Source: Ilumatobacter coccineus YM16-304 (GTDB lineage: Bacteria; Actinomycetota; Acidimicrobiia; Acidimicrobiales; Ilumatobacteraceae). Taken from it: DNA of 64,000 bases. The translations under genes and the position numbers were made by a program. The notes under the pieces are model-generated. The model worked only from the letters and a program-made list of their open reading frames with translations. It did not search any database and had not been told where the DNA came from. The stretch spans positions 744,001-808,000 of the forward strand of contig NC_020520.1 of the NCBI RefSeq assembly GCF_000348785.1, read 5' to 3'. This document shows positions 42,201 to 51,145 of the stretch, in pieces (positions within the stretch are counted from its first letter, which is position 1; the number at the start of each line of letters is the position of its first letter).

Positions 42201-45055
42201 CAACGACGCGCACCACCATCATCACCGCCGAGATCTCGGGCGGCGCCGACGTCTCCTGTACGGCCACGCTCGAAGTGGCGCCGCAGCTCGCCCAGATCAC
42301 GGTCGTCACCGACGTGCCACACGGTCTCGCCCCGACGGCCGGCTATGACGTGGCGCCATCGGCCGACGTCATCGGCGCAGCGACCTTCGCACACATCGGA
42401 TCCGACTCGTCGACGTTCGACGTCGACATCGGTCCTGCGTTCACCATCACGCAGAGCTTGCCTGCGGGGTACACGGTGAGTGCCGAGTGCGTCGACGCAC
42501 TGTCGGTCGACGTCGCAACGGGCACCTCTGCGGTCACCTTCACGCCGGCAGACGCCGACGACATCACGTGCACGTTCACGCTGACGCCCGAGTCTCCGAC
42601 GGTCACGGTCCGAACCGTCACCGTGCCGGCCACCACGGGCGGAACCCCGGCGTTCGACTACGCCGTGTCGCCCGACGGTGGCTTCAGCGGAGCGTCCTCG
42701 CCGTTCAGCCAGTCTCACGACGACGAGACCACGCTCGTCCTCGACCCGCACGCCGTGTTCGACCCCGCCGACTTCTTCGGCGTCTCGCCGTACCCCGGCC
42801 CCGGCGTTCCGACGATCACCCAGGACCCGCACGCCGACCACACCACCCGCGTCGGTTGCTACGACGCCGACACGGCCACCGAACCGGCGAGCTACGCCGA
42901 CGCGCTCGTCGTCTCGCCCGCACTCGTGCCGGGCCTGAACGTCGTGTGCATCTTCGAGAACCGTCTCGATGTGCCGAGCACCTACAGCGTCACCATCGAC
43001 GCGATCGTCAGCACCGGCCTCGTCGACGTCGCCGATCGATTCTCGTTCGTGGCCTTGCTCTCCGGACCAGGTCTGCGCGGTCCGATCGCCACCGGCGCCC
43101 CGCAGACCCCGTCGTTCGCCGACGGCGACAGCACCTCGGTGTTGATCGACGCCGGCACCGCGATCACCATCGACGCCACCGACGCGCTCGCCGGCGCCGA
43201 CGGTTTCGAGTACTCGATCGACTGCGGCGTCCCCGTCGTCGTCAACGCTCCCGTCACCGTCACTCCGGTCGGTGACCTCGACTGCACGCTCACCTTCGAA
43301 GCCCGCACGGTGACGGTCGAGAAGTTCGTCGACCCCGTCGTCGTCGGTGGATTCGACGAGTTCGAGATCGGCCTGGCCCCATCGGTCGACCCGTCGACGT
43401 CGTTCGTCCTCCAGGACGGCGACAGCGAGATCGTCGTCGTCTCGCTCACCGGCACGCCCGACCTCACCGAACTCGATGCCGGCCCGTACGAGCCGTCGAT
43501 CCGGTGCACACAGGTCGGCTTCGGCGGGCCGGTCGCGCCGCCGACCGGCCCCTTCGGCGGAGACACCGTTCAACTGCCGGACGATCGCATTTCGTACGAC
43601 TGCGACGTGATCAACAGCGTGCCGGTCACCCCGGCCTTCGAGATCACCCTCGAATCCGAACTCGACTTGGGCGACGTTGCGATCCCTCGCGATTTCCCGG
43701 GTGTCGAGGTCGAGTTCGACGGCGACCTCGCCGACGGCGCGGTGCCGCAGTTCGGCCAGGTGCCACAGTTCGGTCCAACCGATCTCACGGGCCGACGGAA
43801 CGTTCACCAGCCGACGCTCGGGGCGCCCCTCGGCAACCTGCTCGACACGGTGACGGTGAGTCCGAACGGCACCGTGTCGGTCTTCGTCGTCGACGGCGGC
43901 GACGTCACGATTCGACCATCGACCGGCTCCGAGCAGTTCGCCACGTCGATCAGTTGTCCCGCGGGCATCGTAGGAGTCGACGGCTCCGTCACGCTGCAGA
44001 ACGTCGGCGCGGCGACCACGTGCGTGATGCGCAACGCCGCCGGCAACGTCACGCTCACCCACACCGTCGTCGGCCCGACCAGTGAAACGTCGTGGCCGTT
44101 CACGATCAGCAACGTGGTCGCCGGCCCGTCGGCCACGTCGCTCGGCAACGGTGGGTCGGTCACCGTCGCGGTCGGCGTCGACGCCCCGACGACAATGACC
44201 CAGACCGATGCACTCGGCGCGACATCGGTGGCGAGTTCGTGCGGCGCGGTCAGCCTCACCTCGCTCAGCGGCTACCGGTCGTTGATCGACTCGCTGATCG
44301 ACAGTTCCGAAAGCGTCGCCGTCGGCGGCGGACAGAGCGTCACCTGTCGCTTCGTGACCGAGTACGCCACCACGAGCCCGCCGACCGTGCCGCCGACGAC
44401 CGTTCCTCCGACGACGGCACCGCCGACCACGACGCCGGGCACGACGCCCGTGGTTCCGACCAGCACCGTGGTGCCGACGACCACCGTGCCGTCGTTGCCG
44501 GGTCCGACCGTGGCTCCACCCGGTACGACCCCGCAGATCCCGTTCGCCCCACCCGGCGCGACCATCCCGACGATCCCAGCATCGACCACACCGGTGGACA
44601 CGACCACGACCACGCCCGACGAGCCGGCGGCGCCGTCGACGACCATGCCACCGGCCGACGAGTCGACACCGACCGATACGCCATCGACCACCGTGCCCGA
44701 CGAGCCGGCGGTCGTCATCACCGACGACCCCGACACTCCCGACGTGTTCGTCGACATCGGCGACCCCATCCCCGTCGACATCGACTGCGATGGCACCACC
44801 ACCATCTTCGTCAACGGTGTCGAGCAGTCACGCGTCGACCAGATCGAGCCGTCGGCGTTGGGCCTCGGCGACCACGTGATCGAAGTGCGCTGTGACGACG
44901 AGACGATCACCGAAGTGCGCGCCGTCGTGTTCGAACAAGACGAGGGCGCACCCGCCGGAAGCAACATGACCGTCATCGTCATGTTCGTCGTCATGGCCGT
45001 CGGGGCCTTCGTGTTCGCTCCGAGCGCCGCCGGTCGCAAACGCCTCGCTCTCTGA
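39266..45055 (+). CDS. Giant surface protein with repeated Cys-pair beta modules and Thr/Pro stalks
   Basis: A 1,929-residue exported protein. A basic signal peptide (about 1-40) is followed by a Thr/Pro/Ser-rich stalk (about 42-225). Residues about 226-1710 contain roughly 13 beta-rich modules of 70-130 residues, each with a Cys pair: one in a WxC, RC or GC position and one near the end in (D/I/V)(D/T/V)C-T-(F/L/V). They resemble prealbumin-like or SpaA-like surface modules. A second Pro/Thr-rich stalk (about 1710-1810) and a last Cys-pair domain precede a membrane helix (MTVIVMFVVMAVGAFVFAPS) and basic tail. No LPxTG motif is present. Likely role: adhesion or a cell-wall layer. It is divergent from the Ser/Thr kinase. 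Confidence 0.88.
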   Translation: MAGASTMRRTRSRRFAALRLMSCLAVVPIGLGPTVVAFADSATPSTTEPTATTEPAPTPTVPTTQSTTVAPDTTAPTTPVPTTPPVTTAVATSTTVAPAEPPTATSTSEPSPDTTTPGTSTPDTSTPENTTPGTSTPVSTTIDPASTVTPSTSVPTEASSTTVDQQAATTDLGATPAASSTVVPTSVATGSAGPESTTTIPTSTSTTSTTPGPLRAPAPPSAAPPNTMWTLGLRYLGGTTYTGTFDLYLRAQFGGTTVELTDGQVSLPLARRTGFDEYVRVEMGSSYVAAFPFTWECTGDVSGTQIGTTQQFTPAVDAMDATMDCVFIIDNTNPPVVDVVSEVVGDDTGTVSFDYSIDYASYDRVNVTSFGGGDGTTGSAAGLAGFSLGVTATDAATNPPNVQSTARCVDAGGGYVSNGYSGSVSTPRDHMTSGARITCTFTHVVPSTLTIIEDVVPDDSTAPAADYSITRFRTIENLSAWQLSDGQTQTFTLRPDYSGNATITRTEVPGWDLDRVDCVHDVGGSVQPYTDYDVTLGSTSGRAAFPSPPPGTDIVCTFVAVPAGAPSVLVKVEPNVIDESAYDDFVVEVRDDGGSLLQTITAAPSGGTQTEPLPSGGTYAVTITNPQGLDITWTCDGVVTTDPTASFPTILGETADCTLALVEPIPTGTTTLSLRKNEDPDYFYFQNYGVEVNNGDYRIASGVIAEDEPALVITGLAAQTLTITETSRNSEYELASVVCTNVDSTSPITRRAYIDGPTDGNLIREGVFSIDFVDGVDIDCLLTNSPSTATSILRVETITDPAGSSQQFDYSIDPAALVPVDPTFAQGDGDEASREVAGGEFYTVTQSPVAGFATESACFPTSGIPFYSDDLEAGTYVENDVDYTCRFINTFAPASLTVGVDVEPDDPAIDTQVSIDRAGTYVATDDTMISGDGSVVASTLVDGTYTISLEYPYAQHVTGVVGAGCTQGVTTVQTVGGVPTTRTTIITAEISGGADVSCTATLEVAPQLAQITVVTDVPHGLAPTAGYDVAPSADVIGAATFAHIGSDSSTFDVDIGPAFTITQSLPAGYTVSAECVDALSVDVATGTSAVTFTPADADDITCTFTLTPESPTVTVRTVTVPATTGGTPAFDYAVSPDGGFSGASSPFSQSHDDETTLVLDPHAVFDPADFFGVSPYPGPGVPTITQDPHADHTTRVGCYDADTATEPASYADALVVSPALVPGLNVVCIFENRLDVPSTYSVTIDAIVSTGLVDVADRFSFVALLSGPGLRGPIATGAPQTPSFADGDSTSVLIDAGTAITIDATDALAGADGFEYSIDCGVPVVVNAPVTVTPVGDLDCTLTFEARTVTVEKFVDPVVVGGFDEFEIGLAPSVDPSTSFVLQDGDSEIVVVSLTGTPDLTELDAGPYEPSIRCTQVGFGGPVAPPTGPFGGDTVQLPDDRISYDCDVINSVPVTPAFEITLESELDLGDVAIPRDFPGVEVEFDGDLADGAVPQFGQVPQFGPTDLTGRRNVHQPTLGAPLGNLLDTVTVSPNGTVSVFVVDGGDVTIRPSTGSEQFATSISCPAGIVGVDGSVTLQNVGAATTCVMRNAAGNVTLTHTVVGPTSETSWPFTISNVVAGPSATSLGNGGSVTVAVGVDAPTTMTQTDALGATSVASSCGAVSLTSLSGYRSLIDSLIDSSESVAVGGGQSVTCRFVTEYATTSPPTVPPTTVPPTTAPPTTTPGTTPVVPTSTVVPTTTVPSLPGPTVAPPGTTPQIPFAPPGATIPTIPASTTPVDTTTTTPDEPAAPSTTMPPADESTPTDTPSTTVPDEPAVVITDDPDTPDVFVDIGDPIPVDIDCDGTTTIFVNGVEQSRVDQIEPSALGLGDHVIEVRCDDETITEVRAVVFEQDEGAPAGSNMTVIVMFVVMAVGAFVFAPSAAGRKRLAL

Positions 45056-45443
45056 ACCCGCGGGCCCGTCACGGCGAGTCCGGCGCGCCGGCGTCATCGC
45101 AGCGTCGCCACCCGTACGAGCCTGACGCGCCAGCGTGATGACGCACGCTGCATCGACGCGCTGCGTTCGCGGTCTGCGCGGGCGGGGTCGGACGCACACG
45201 TCGCTCGCCGCATTCGCCCACGACCAAGCGCGGCGTGCCACTCCGGCCCGGTCACGCTGGAACCGGCGCACGACCGTGAGCCGGACTCGCGGTCGTACGT
45301 GCCCGACGAAGACCAGCCGTCGACCTCGGGTGAAAACAGCGAACGACCCGATCGGACGGATCCGATCGGGTCGTTCAGGGTTCCCGTCGAGCTCGTGCGG
45401 CAGGTGCCGCAGTTCGCCCGCTCTCCGCGTCAGCGGAGCGACA
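45056..45443. other. 388-bp convergent intergenic region
   Basis: Apart from the terminator hairpin at 45341-45376 I see no gene, RBS or promoter here. Open frames in it lack starts with upstream signals and continue into the antisense of the neighbouring genes. Confidence 0.6.
45341..45376. terminator. Strong hairpin downstream of the giant surface protein
   Basis: GAACGACCCGATCGGA and TCCGATCGGGTCGTTC are perfect 16-bp arms with a 4-nt CGGA loop, preceded by GAAAAC on the + strand. It lies between convergent genes and is the strongest terminator-like hairpin in the window, again without a T-tract. Confidence 0.75.
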
Positions 45444-45944
45444 TCACTGCGCCGGAGGAGGGGGCGGCGGGGTGCTGTCGTCGCCGTCGAAGGCGTCTTT
45501 CAACTTGTTCATGTCGGTGAGGTCGGACAGCTCGCCGCCGCCGGCCTGGAAGTTCATGAACGCACCGGCTGCGGCGATGGCCGACCAGACGAGTGCGCCG
45601 AACATGCCGATGCCACGGTCGAGGTCGATGCCCAGCTCGGAACGGCCACCGAGGATGACCTGGATGAGCATGAGGAGCGTGGCGAGGCCCGCCATGCCGA
45701 GGAAGATGATGCCCCACGGTTGCGTCTCGGGAAGCTTGCCCATCGCCTTGAGGCCAGCGAGCACGCCGACCGCGACGACGAGGAGCCAGGCGATACCGCC
45801 CGTGATGAAGTAGTTGAACGGCCCGTCCCCGCTCTCCGAGAAGCCGCCGATGCTGATCGTCGACCACGGCAGTGCGAAGCCGAGAATCAGCATCGCTGCA
45901 CCGCCTCCAACCATCAACCAGTCCGATGTTTTGAAATTGCTCAC
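45444..45944 (-). CDS. Four-helix membrane protein with proline-rich tail
   Basis: A 166-residue membrane protein I do not recognise. Four hydrophobic segments lie at about 10-27, 41-62, 77-96 and 106-124; a polar linker with LTDMNKLKDAFDGDD follows and the chain ends in a run of prolines (STPPPPPPAQ). A conserved tryptophan pair occurs in GFALPWSTISIGG. The GTG at 45944 is fixed by the strongest Shine-Dalgarno in the window (AGGAGGG, 7 nt upstream). It is divergent from purH. The cytoplasmic Pro tail could bind another protein. Confidence 0.82.
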   Translation of the reverse strand: MSNFKTSDWLMVGGGAAMLILGFALPWSTISIGGFSESGDGPFNYFITGGIAWLLVVAVGVLAGLKAMGKLPETQPWGIIFLGMAGLATLLMLIQVILGGRSELGIDLDRGIGMFGALVWSAIAAAGAFMNFQAGGGELSDLTDMNKLKDAFDGDDSTPPPPPPAQ

Positions 45945-45951
45945 TTGATTG

Positions 45952-45958
45952 CCCTCCT
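45952..45958 (-). promoter_or_regulatory. Ribosome-binding site AGGAGGG of the four-helix membrane protein
   Basis: AGGAGGG on the minus strand, 7 nt before the GTG at 45944; near-perfect anti-Shine-Dalgarno match that decides this non-ATG start. Confidence 0.8.
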
Positions 45959-46070
45959 GAGGGTGTTGTGCGTCACTGAGACTGGTCACGACCGTAGACG
46001 ATCGTGCGATCGTGCTGGTGGAAATTACCCAGCGTGTTGCATTCCTGTGACGTTGCCGGGCCCGTCGCAC

Positions 46071-46076
46071 TAGGTT
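46071..46076 (+). promoter_or_regulatory. Predicted -10 hexamer TAGGTT of purH
   Basis: TAGGTT is followed by 7 nt and the GTG at 46084, a leaderless arrangement. Confidence 0.5.
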
Positions 46077-46083
46077 CGGATTC

Positions 46084-47631
46084 GTGCCTACCGCATTGCT
46101 GTCCGTGTACGACAAGACCGGGATCGCAGATCTCGCAAAATCATTGAGTGAGCTGGGGTGGTCGCTGGTCTCGTCCGGCGGAACGGCCAAGGCCATCGCC
46201 GACGCCGGGGTCGACGTGACCGACGTCGTCGAGTGGACCGGCGTGCCCGCGATCCTCGGCCACCGAGTGGTCACACTGCACCCCAAGGTCCACGGCGGAA
46301 TCCTCGCCGATCCGACCGATGCCGAGCATCAGGCCGACATGGCCGCCTACGGCATCACCCCGATCGATCTGGTCGTCGGCAACCTCTATCCGTTCGGTGC
46401 CGACCTCGACTCGTTCGATCACGGCAGCGGGTCGGCCATCGACATGATCGACATCGGCGGACCTGCGATGGTCCGCGCCGCGGCCAAGAACCACGCGTTC
46501 GTCGGCGTGGTCGTCGACCCGGCCGCCTACGACGGCGTGGTCGAGGAGTTGCGCGCCGACGGCGAACTCAGCGCGGCCACACGTCGTCGCCTCGCACGTG
46601 ACGCGTTCGCCCACACCGCTGAGTACGACGCGGCGATCGTCACGTGGTTCGACCAGTCCGACGACGCCGAACTCGCCGCCAACGGCAGCCCGGTGCTGCC
46701 CGCGTCGATCCACCTCGCGCTCGAGCAGGCACAGCCACTCCGCTACGGCGAGAACCCGCACCAAGACGGCGCTCGCTACCGCCAGGTCGGCGCCACCAGT
46801 TGGTGGGACTCGATGACCCAACACGGTGGCAAGGAACTCAGCTACCTCAACGTGTTCGACACCGAGGCCGCGTGGCGACTCGTCAACCGTTTCGACGACC
46901 CGGCCGTGGTCGTCGTGAAACACGCGAACCCGTGCGGTGTCGCGCTCGCCGACGACATCGGCGCCGCGTACGTCGCGGCCAACGCCTGCGACCCGGTGAG
47001 TGCCTTCGGTGGCATCGTCGCCGCGAACCGCACCGTGACCAAGGAGATGGCCGAACCGTTGTCGAGCGTGTTCACCGAAGTCGTCGTCGCCCCCGGCTTC
47101 GACGACGACGCGCTCGAGATCCTCACCGCGAAGAAGAACCTGCGCGTGATGAGCGCCAACGCACCTTCGCCGCTCCCGTTCGACATGCGACCCGTCGACG
47201 GCGGTCTGCTCGTGCAGCACCCCGACGTGGTCGGCGGTCGCACCGACGCCTGGACCGTCGTGACCGATGCGCAACCGTCCGATCAACAGTGGATCGACCT
47301 CGAGTTCGCCTGGCAGGTGTGCGCCGCAGTGAGCAGCAACGCCATCGTCTACGCGAAGGACGGCCAGGCGTTCGGCATCGGCGCCGGCCAGCAGAACCGA
47401 CTCGACTCGGCGCGCATCGCCGCCGACCGAAGCGACGGCCGAGCCGTCGGTGGCGCCTGCGCGAGCGACGCGTTCTTCCCGTTCCGAGACGGCCTCGACG
47501 CCGCGGCCGCTGCGGGCATCACCGCCGTGATCCAGCCCGGCGGCTCGGTCCGCGACGAAGAAGTGATCGCCGCCGCCAACGAACACGGCATCACCATGGT
47601 CTTCACCTCCACCCGCCACTTCCGCCACTGA
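46084..47631 (+). CDS. purH: Bifunctional AICAR transformylase/IMP cyclohydrolase
   Basis: A 515-residue enzyme for the last two steps of IMP synthesis. The N-terminal IMP cyclohydrolase (about 1-190) has [33 protein letters not shown] and VGNLYPFGA. The transformylase (about 195-515) has [12 protein letters not shown], the Lys-His of [10 protein letters not shown] (about 278-287), [14 protein letters not shown], and [12 protein letters not shown] near the end. All expected motifs are present and the length is standard. The GTG at 46084 follows TAGGTT by 7 nt. No purN is adjacent; metF, which feeds the folate pool, lies 447 bp downstream in the same direction. Confidence 0.97.
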   Translation: MPTALLSVYDKTGIADLAKSLSELGWSLVSSGGTAKAIADAGVDVTDVVEWTGVPAILGHRVVTLHPKVHGGILADPTDAEHQADMAAYGITPIDLVVGNLYPFGADLDSFDHGSGSAIDMIDIGGPAMVRAAAKNHAFVGVVVDPAAYDGVVEELRADGELSAATRRRLARDAFAHTAEYDAAIVTWFDQSDDAELAANGSPVLPASIHLALEQAQPLRYGENPHQDGARYRQVGATSWWDSMTQHGGKELSYLNVFDTEAAWRLVNRFDDPAVVVVKHANPCGVALADDIGAAYVAANACDPVSAFGGIVAANRTVTKEMAEPLSSVFTEVVVAPGFDDDALEILTAKKNLRVMSANAPSPLPFDMRPVDGGLLVQHPDVVGGRTDAWTVVTDAQPSDQQWIDLEFAWQVCAAVSSNAIVYAKDGQAFGIGAGQQNRLDSARIAADRSDGRAVGGACASDAFFPFRDGLDAAAAAGITAVIQPGGSVRDEEVIAAANEHGITMVFTSTRHFRH

Positions 47632-48078
47632 CTCCAGGCGGGCCAGCTTTCCGTCTGACTGCGTTCCGTGAGCTCGTCACTGACGCCCGGTCAGCTTCCT
47701 CGCCACGCGCCTTGTCAGACGAAAACCGTGATCCCGCCTGGAGACGGATTGTCGAACGACAGGAGCCCACGTCGCCGCGGCGGCCTGGCGGCGCCTTGGT
47801 CTCGAACGATCTGCCGGCGCCTCAGCAAGCTGATTCGAAGCGGGAGGTACCGGACTCGTTGCGGCGACCCGGGCCTGTGGAATCGAGGCGGAAGATCATC
47901 GAGTGGCGGAGGCGGAGCAGGGGGAGTGCGGAGACGATGTGAAGGTGACGTCGACCGAGGAACGAGGGAGGTCACCAAGCATCGGTCGCAGTGCTCCCCC
48001 TGCGCAGCCGGACAGAAACTCGGAATAGTTCCGCACCGTGGAACCGTTTCGCGTCAATCTGTCGTAAATTCGACGGTC
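47632..48078. other. 447-bp non-coding region upstream of metF
   Basis: No credible gene is seen. CTCCAGGCGGG (47632-47642) and CCCGCCTGGAG (47733-47743) are perfect 11-bp inverted repeats, with a nested GTCTGAC (47653-47659) and GTCAGAC (47714-47720), forming a two-helix structure right after the purH stop. From about 47750 to 48060 the sequence is purine-rich on the + strand, with less ordinary coding bias. I could not match SAM, SAH, cobalamin or T-box consensus sequences with confidence. Confidence 0.5.
48065..48070 (+). promoter_or_regulatory. Predicted -10 hexamer TAAATT of metF
   Basis: TAAATT is followed by 8 nt and the ATG at 48079. If used, metF is leaderless and the upstream region is not its 5' UTR. 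Confidence 0.5.
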
Positions 48079-48936
48079 ATGGCTCGTATCGGTGATCTGC
48101 TCGCCGCCAAGCGCACGTTGTCGTTCGAATTCTTCCCGCCCAAGACCAACCAGGCGCGCCTCACGCTCGGCAAGACGGTCGGCGACCTCGAAGCACTCGA
48201 ACCCGACTTCGTCTCCATCACCTACGGCGCCGGCGGGTCCGATCGTCACCGCACCGGCGACGTCGTCGGCTGGATGCGCGACGAGACCACACTCGAACCC
48301 ATGGCCCACCTCACGTGCCAGGGGCACACGCGCACCGAGGTCGCGAGCCTGCTCGTCGACTACCGCAAACGCGGGGTCGCCAACATCCTCGCCCTCGGCG
48401 GCGACGCACCCGCCGACGGCACGGCCGGCAAGAGCGACTACACCTACGCACTCGACCTCCTTCACGACGTCGCCGCGTCACAGAGTTTCTCGATCGGCGT
48501 CGCCGCGCACCCCGAGGTGCACCCGCGCAGCGAATCGCGCGCCGCGGATCGTCGACATCTCGCCGACAAGATGCGTCTCGCCGATTTCGCGATCACGCAG
48601 TTCTTCTTCGAGGTCGAGCACTATGAGCGACTCGTCGACGAGATGGCCGCGCTCGGCATCGACAAGCCCATCGTCCCGGGCATCATGCCGATCACCAACA
48701 AGGCACAGATCAGTCGCATGGCCGAGATGTCGGGCGCGGCGCTCCCGACGTGGCTGGTCGACCGGCTCGGGTACGTCGACGACCCGGTCCACGTTCGCCG
48801 TCTCGGCATCGAACTCGCCAGCAAACTCTGCAACGATCTCATCGCGGCGGGCGCCCCGGGCCTGCACATCTACACGCTGAATCGTTCGGCGACCGCGAAA
48901 GAAATCGTCGCAAACCTCGAACTCGCCACCGTCTGA
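48079..48936 (+). CDS. metF: 5,10-Methylenetetrahydrofolate reductase
   Basis: A 285-residue FAD-dependent methylenetetrahydrofolate reductase that makes 5-methyl-THF for methionine synthesis. The catalytic Glu17 is in LSFEFFPPK, DFVSITYGAGGS and HLTCQGHTRTEVASLL carry folate/FAD contacts, followed by ILALGGDAPADG, IGVAAHPEVHP, DFAITQFFFEVEHY and PIVPGIMPITN. All family blocks are present. The ATG at 48079 has TAAATT 8 nt upstream and no Shine-Dalgarno. The acyltransferase gene begins 25 bp after its stop, so co-transcription is possible but not obviously functional. Confidence 0.97.
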   Translation: MARIGDLLAAKRTLSFEFFPPKTNQARLTLGKTVGDLEALEPDFVSITYGAGGSDRHRTGDVVGWMRDETTLEPMAHLTCQGHTRTEVASLLVDYRKRGVANILALGGDAPADGTAGKSDYTYALDLLHDVAASQSFSIGVAAHPEVHPRSESRAADRRHLADKMRLADFAITQFFFEVEHYERLVDEMAALGIDKPIVPGIMPITNKAQISRMAEMSGAALPTWLVDRLGYVDDPVHVRRLGIELASKLCNDLIAAGAPGLHIYTLNRSATAKEIVANLELATV

Positions 48937-48961
48937 GCGATAATGGCGCCGTGATGGGCCG

Positions 48962-51046
48962 ATGACCGGGACACTTGATGCCAACGTGCGCGGCCCCGGA
49001 TCCGGCGGTGATGCCACCGATGCCGACGTGAGCGTCGGTACACGACGGGCCCGAGACCGCCAGATCAGCCAGGTGCCATACCTGCCCGGGCTCGACGGGC
49101 TGCGCGCCGTGGCCGTGGTCGCGGTGATGATCTACCACGCCAACTCCGACTGGCTGCTGGGCGGCTACATCGGCGTCGAGGTGTTCTTCGTCATCTCCGG
49201 CTACCTCATCACGCTCCTGCTCATCGCCGAGCACGAGCGCACCGGTGCGATCGACCTGAAGAGTTTCTGGATCCGCCGATTCCGACGGCTCCTGCCAGCG
49301 CTGTTCCTGATGATGCTGCTGCTGTCGGTGTGGGTGTCGCTGTTCGAACGTGATGCGCTCGGCAAGCTGCGCGGTGACGTGATCGCCGGTGCCTCGTACT
49401 TCTCGAACTGGTATCAGATCTTCATCGGGGCCGGCTACAGCGCCGGCAACGACTTCGCCCCGCTGCGCCACCTGTGGAGCCTCGCGGTCGAAGAGCAGTT
49501 CTACGTCGTGTGGCCCATCATCATGCTGGCGTTCGTCCGCTTCGGCGCCCGCCGCATCGCCGGCGTGGCGCGGTGGTTGTTCCTCGGAGCGATCGTGGTC
49601 ACCGTCGTCGTCGCACTGCTCGACTACACCGGAGCGCAGCAGACGCCCGAGCTCACGCCCGACGCCTACTGGATGCTCGGCGACCGCCCGATCTCGAAGC
49701 CCGACGCGCTCTACCTCTCCACCCTCAGCCGCTCCGGCGGCCTGATGCTCGGCGCCGCGTTCGCCATGGTGTGGCGTCCCACGGCGGTCATGCGCGGCCC
49801 GCTACGCAACAAGGCGAAGATGTTCGACGTCGGTGCCGGCGTCGGTTTCGGCATCCTGCTCGTGCTGGCCTGGGTGATGAGCTTCGACCCGTCGCAGGGT
49901 GTGCACGGCTTCCTGTTCAAGGGCGGGCTGTTCCTCACCGGGTTGGCGACGTTGGCGATCATCGCCGCGATCACCCACCGCGGGGCGAAGACGGGGCACC
50001 TGCTCTCGAACCCGGTGCTGCTCTGGATCGGCACCCGGTCGTATGGCCTGTACCTGTACCACTGGCCGATCTACCAGATCATCCGCAACATCGCCGCCAA
50101 CAAGCTGCAGTTCCACGAGTTCGTGCTGGCGATGGTGGCGACGGCGATCATCACCGAAGCCTCGTATCGCTTCGTCGAGACCCCGATCCGCAAGGGGAAG
50201 CTCGGCGAACTGTGGCGTCGCCGCGGCGAGCTCGGTCGGTCTGGCGGTGCGGGGGGCCAGCAGCGCCCCGTGCTGATCGGCGGAGCGATCGCGCTCGTAC
50301 TGAGCTTGTTCGCGGTGGGCAGCATGGCCACCGCCGAACTGAAGCAGAACAGCGTGCAGACGCAACTCGATGCCAATGCCGAGTTGGCGTGCAATCTCGC
50401 CACCGGTGAGAACTGCGACACCGAGCCCGACGAGGCCGCAGAGTCCGAGCCGGACCCCGATCCCGACCCCGCTGAGGACATCGACGGCGAACTGCCGGTC
50501 GAGGAGACCCCGGTCGATGACCCAGCCGAAGGTGAGGTTCCGGTCGAGTCCGAGACCACGACGGTCACCACGGTGCCCGCCGGGCCCACTCGCTTCGCCG
50601 TCGGCGACTCGGTGATGTTGGGTGCGCTGATCCCGCTGCAGACCCTCGGCTTCCAGGTCGACGCGCTCGAGAGTCGTGCGTTCGTCAACGGACTGGATCT
50701 CGTCGAGACGCTTGCTCGTGAAGGTCGTCTGCCCGACCAGATGGTGATCCACCTCGGCACCAACGGCCGGATCTCCGAATCGCAGATGGAGCGCATGGTC
50801 GCCGCAGTCGCCGAGGTGCCCGAGGTGGTGCTGGTCACCAACGACGTCGACCGCGACTACACCGCCGGCAACAACGAACTCATGTATTCGACCGCTGCGG
50901 CGAACGACAACATCAGCGTGCTCGACTGGCAAGGTCTGGTGAAGGCGTGCGAAGGCGACTGCCTGGAGAACGACGGCTTCCACCTGAAGCCCGACGGCCA
51001 GCAGTACTACGCCGACGTCATCGCCTTCCAACTCGGCATCGAGTGA
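48962..51046 (+). CDS. Acyltransferase-3 (OafA-like) fused to a C-terminal SGNH domain, copy 1
   Basis: A 694-residue membrane enzyme for acylating surface glycans or lipids. The acyltransferase-3 domain (about 36-425) has about ten helices and its conserved motifs: YLPGLDGLRAVAVVAVMIYH with the catalytic His, GVEVFFVISGYLIT, FWIRRFRRLLPAL and LRHLWSLAVEEQFYVVWP. An Asp/Glu/Pro/Thr linker precedes an SGNH domain (about 540-694) with Ser in VGDSVML (about 547), Gly/Asn in HLGTNGR and Asp/His in DGFHLKPDGQQYY, so its catalytic set is complete. The architecture matches OafA/peptidoglycan O-acetyltransferase-like fusions. A close paralog follows 99 bp downstream, indicating tandem duplication. 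Confidence 0.94.
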   Translation: MTGTLDANVRGPGSGGDATDADVSVGTRRARDRQISQVPYLPGLDGLRAVAVVAVMIYHANSDWLLGGYIGVEVFFVISGYLITLLLIAEHERTGAIDLKSFWIRRFRRLLPALFLMMLLLSVWVSLFERDALGKLRGDVIAGASYFSNWYQIFIGAGYSAGNDFAPLRHLWSLAVEEQFYVVWPIIMLAFVRFGARRIAGVARWLFLGAIVVTVVVALLDYTGAQQTPELTPDAYWMLGDRPISKPDALYLSTLSRSGGLMLGAAFAMVWRPTAVMRGPLRNKAKMFDVGAGVGFGILLVLAWVMSFDPSQGVHGFLFKGGLFLTGLATLAIIAAITHRGAKTGHLLSNPVLLWIGTRSYGLYLYHWPIYQIIRNIAANKLQFHEFVLAMVATAIITEASYRFVETPIRKGKLGELWRRRGELGRSGGAGGQQRPVLIGGAIALVLSLFAVGSMATAELKQNSVQTQLDANAELACNLATGENCDTEPDEAAESEPDPDPDPAEDIDGELPVEETPVDDPAEGEVPVESETTTVTTVPAGPTRFAVGDSVMLGALIPLQTLGFQVDALESRAFVNGLDLVETLAREGRLPDQMVIHLGTNGRISESQMERMVAAVAEVPEVVLVTNDVDRDYTAGNNELMYSTAAANDNISVLDWQGLVKACEGDCLENDGFHLKPDGQQYYADVIAFQLGIE

Positions 51047-51145
51047 ACCGGTTGCAGGTGGTGCCGATCGCATCGGGCGCTTGATGAGATCGTGAATCGC
51101 TGGTGACGCGACATCGCGGCGCCGCTCGGTGATACTGGGACGTTC

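Noticed and set aside
47950-48078. SAH, SAM, cobalamin or T-box riboswitch upstream of metF
   Set aside because: CCGAGGAACG and GTGGAACCG resemble parts of SAH-riboswitch and T-box motifs, but the conserved remaining blocks and pairing are absent, and a -10 hexamer lies 8 nt before the start codon.
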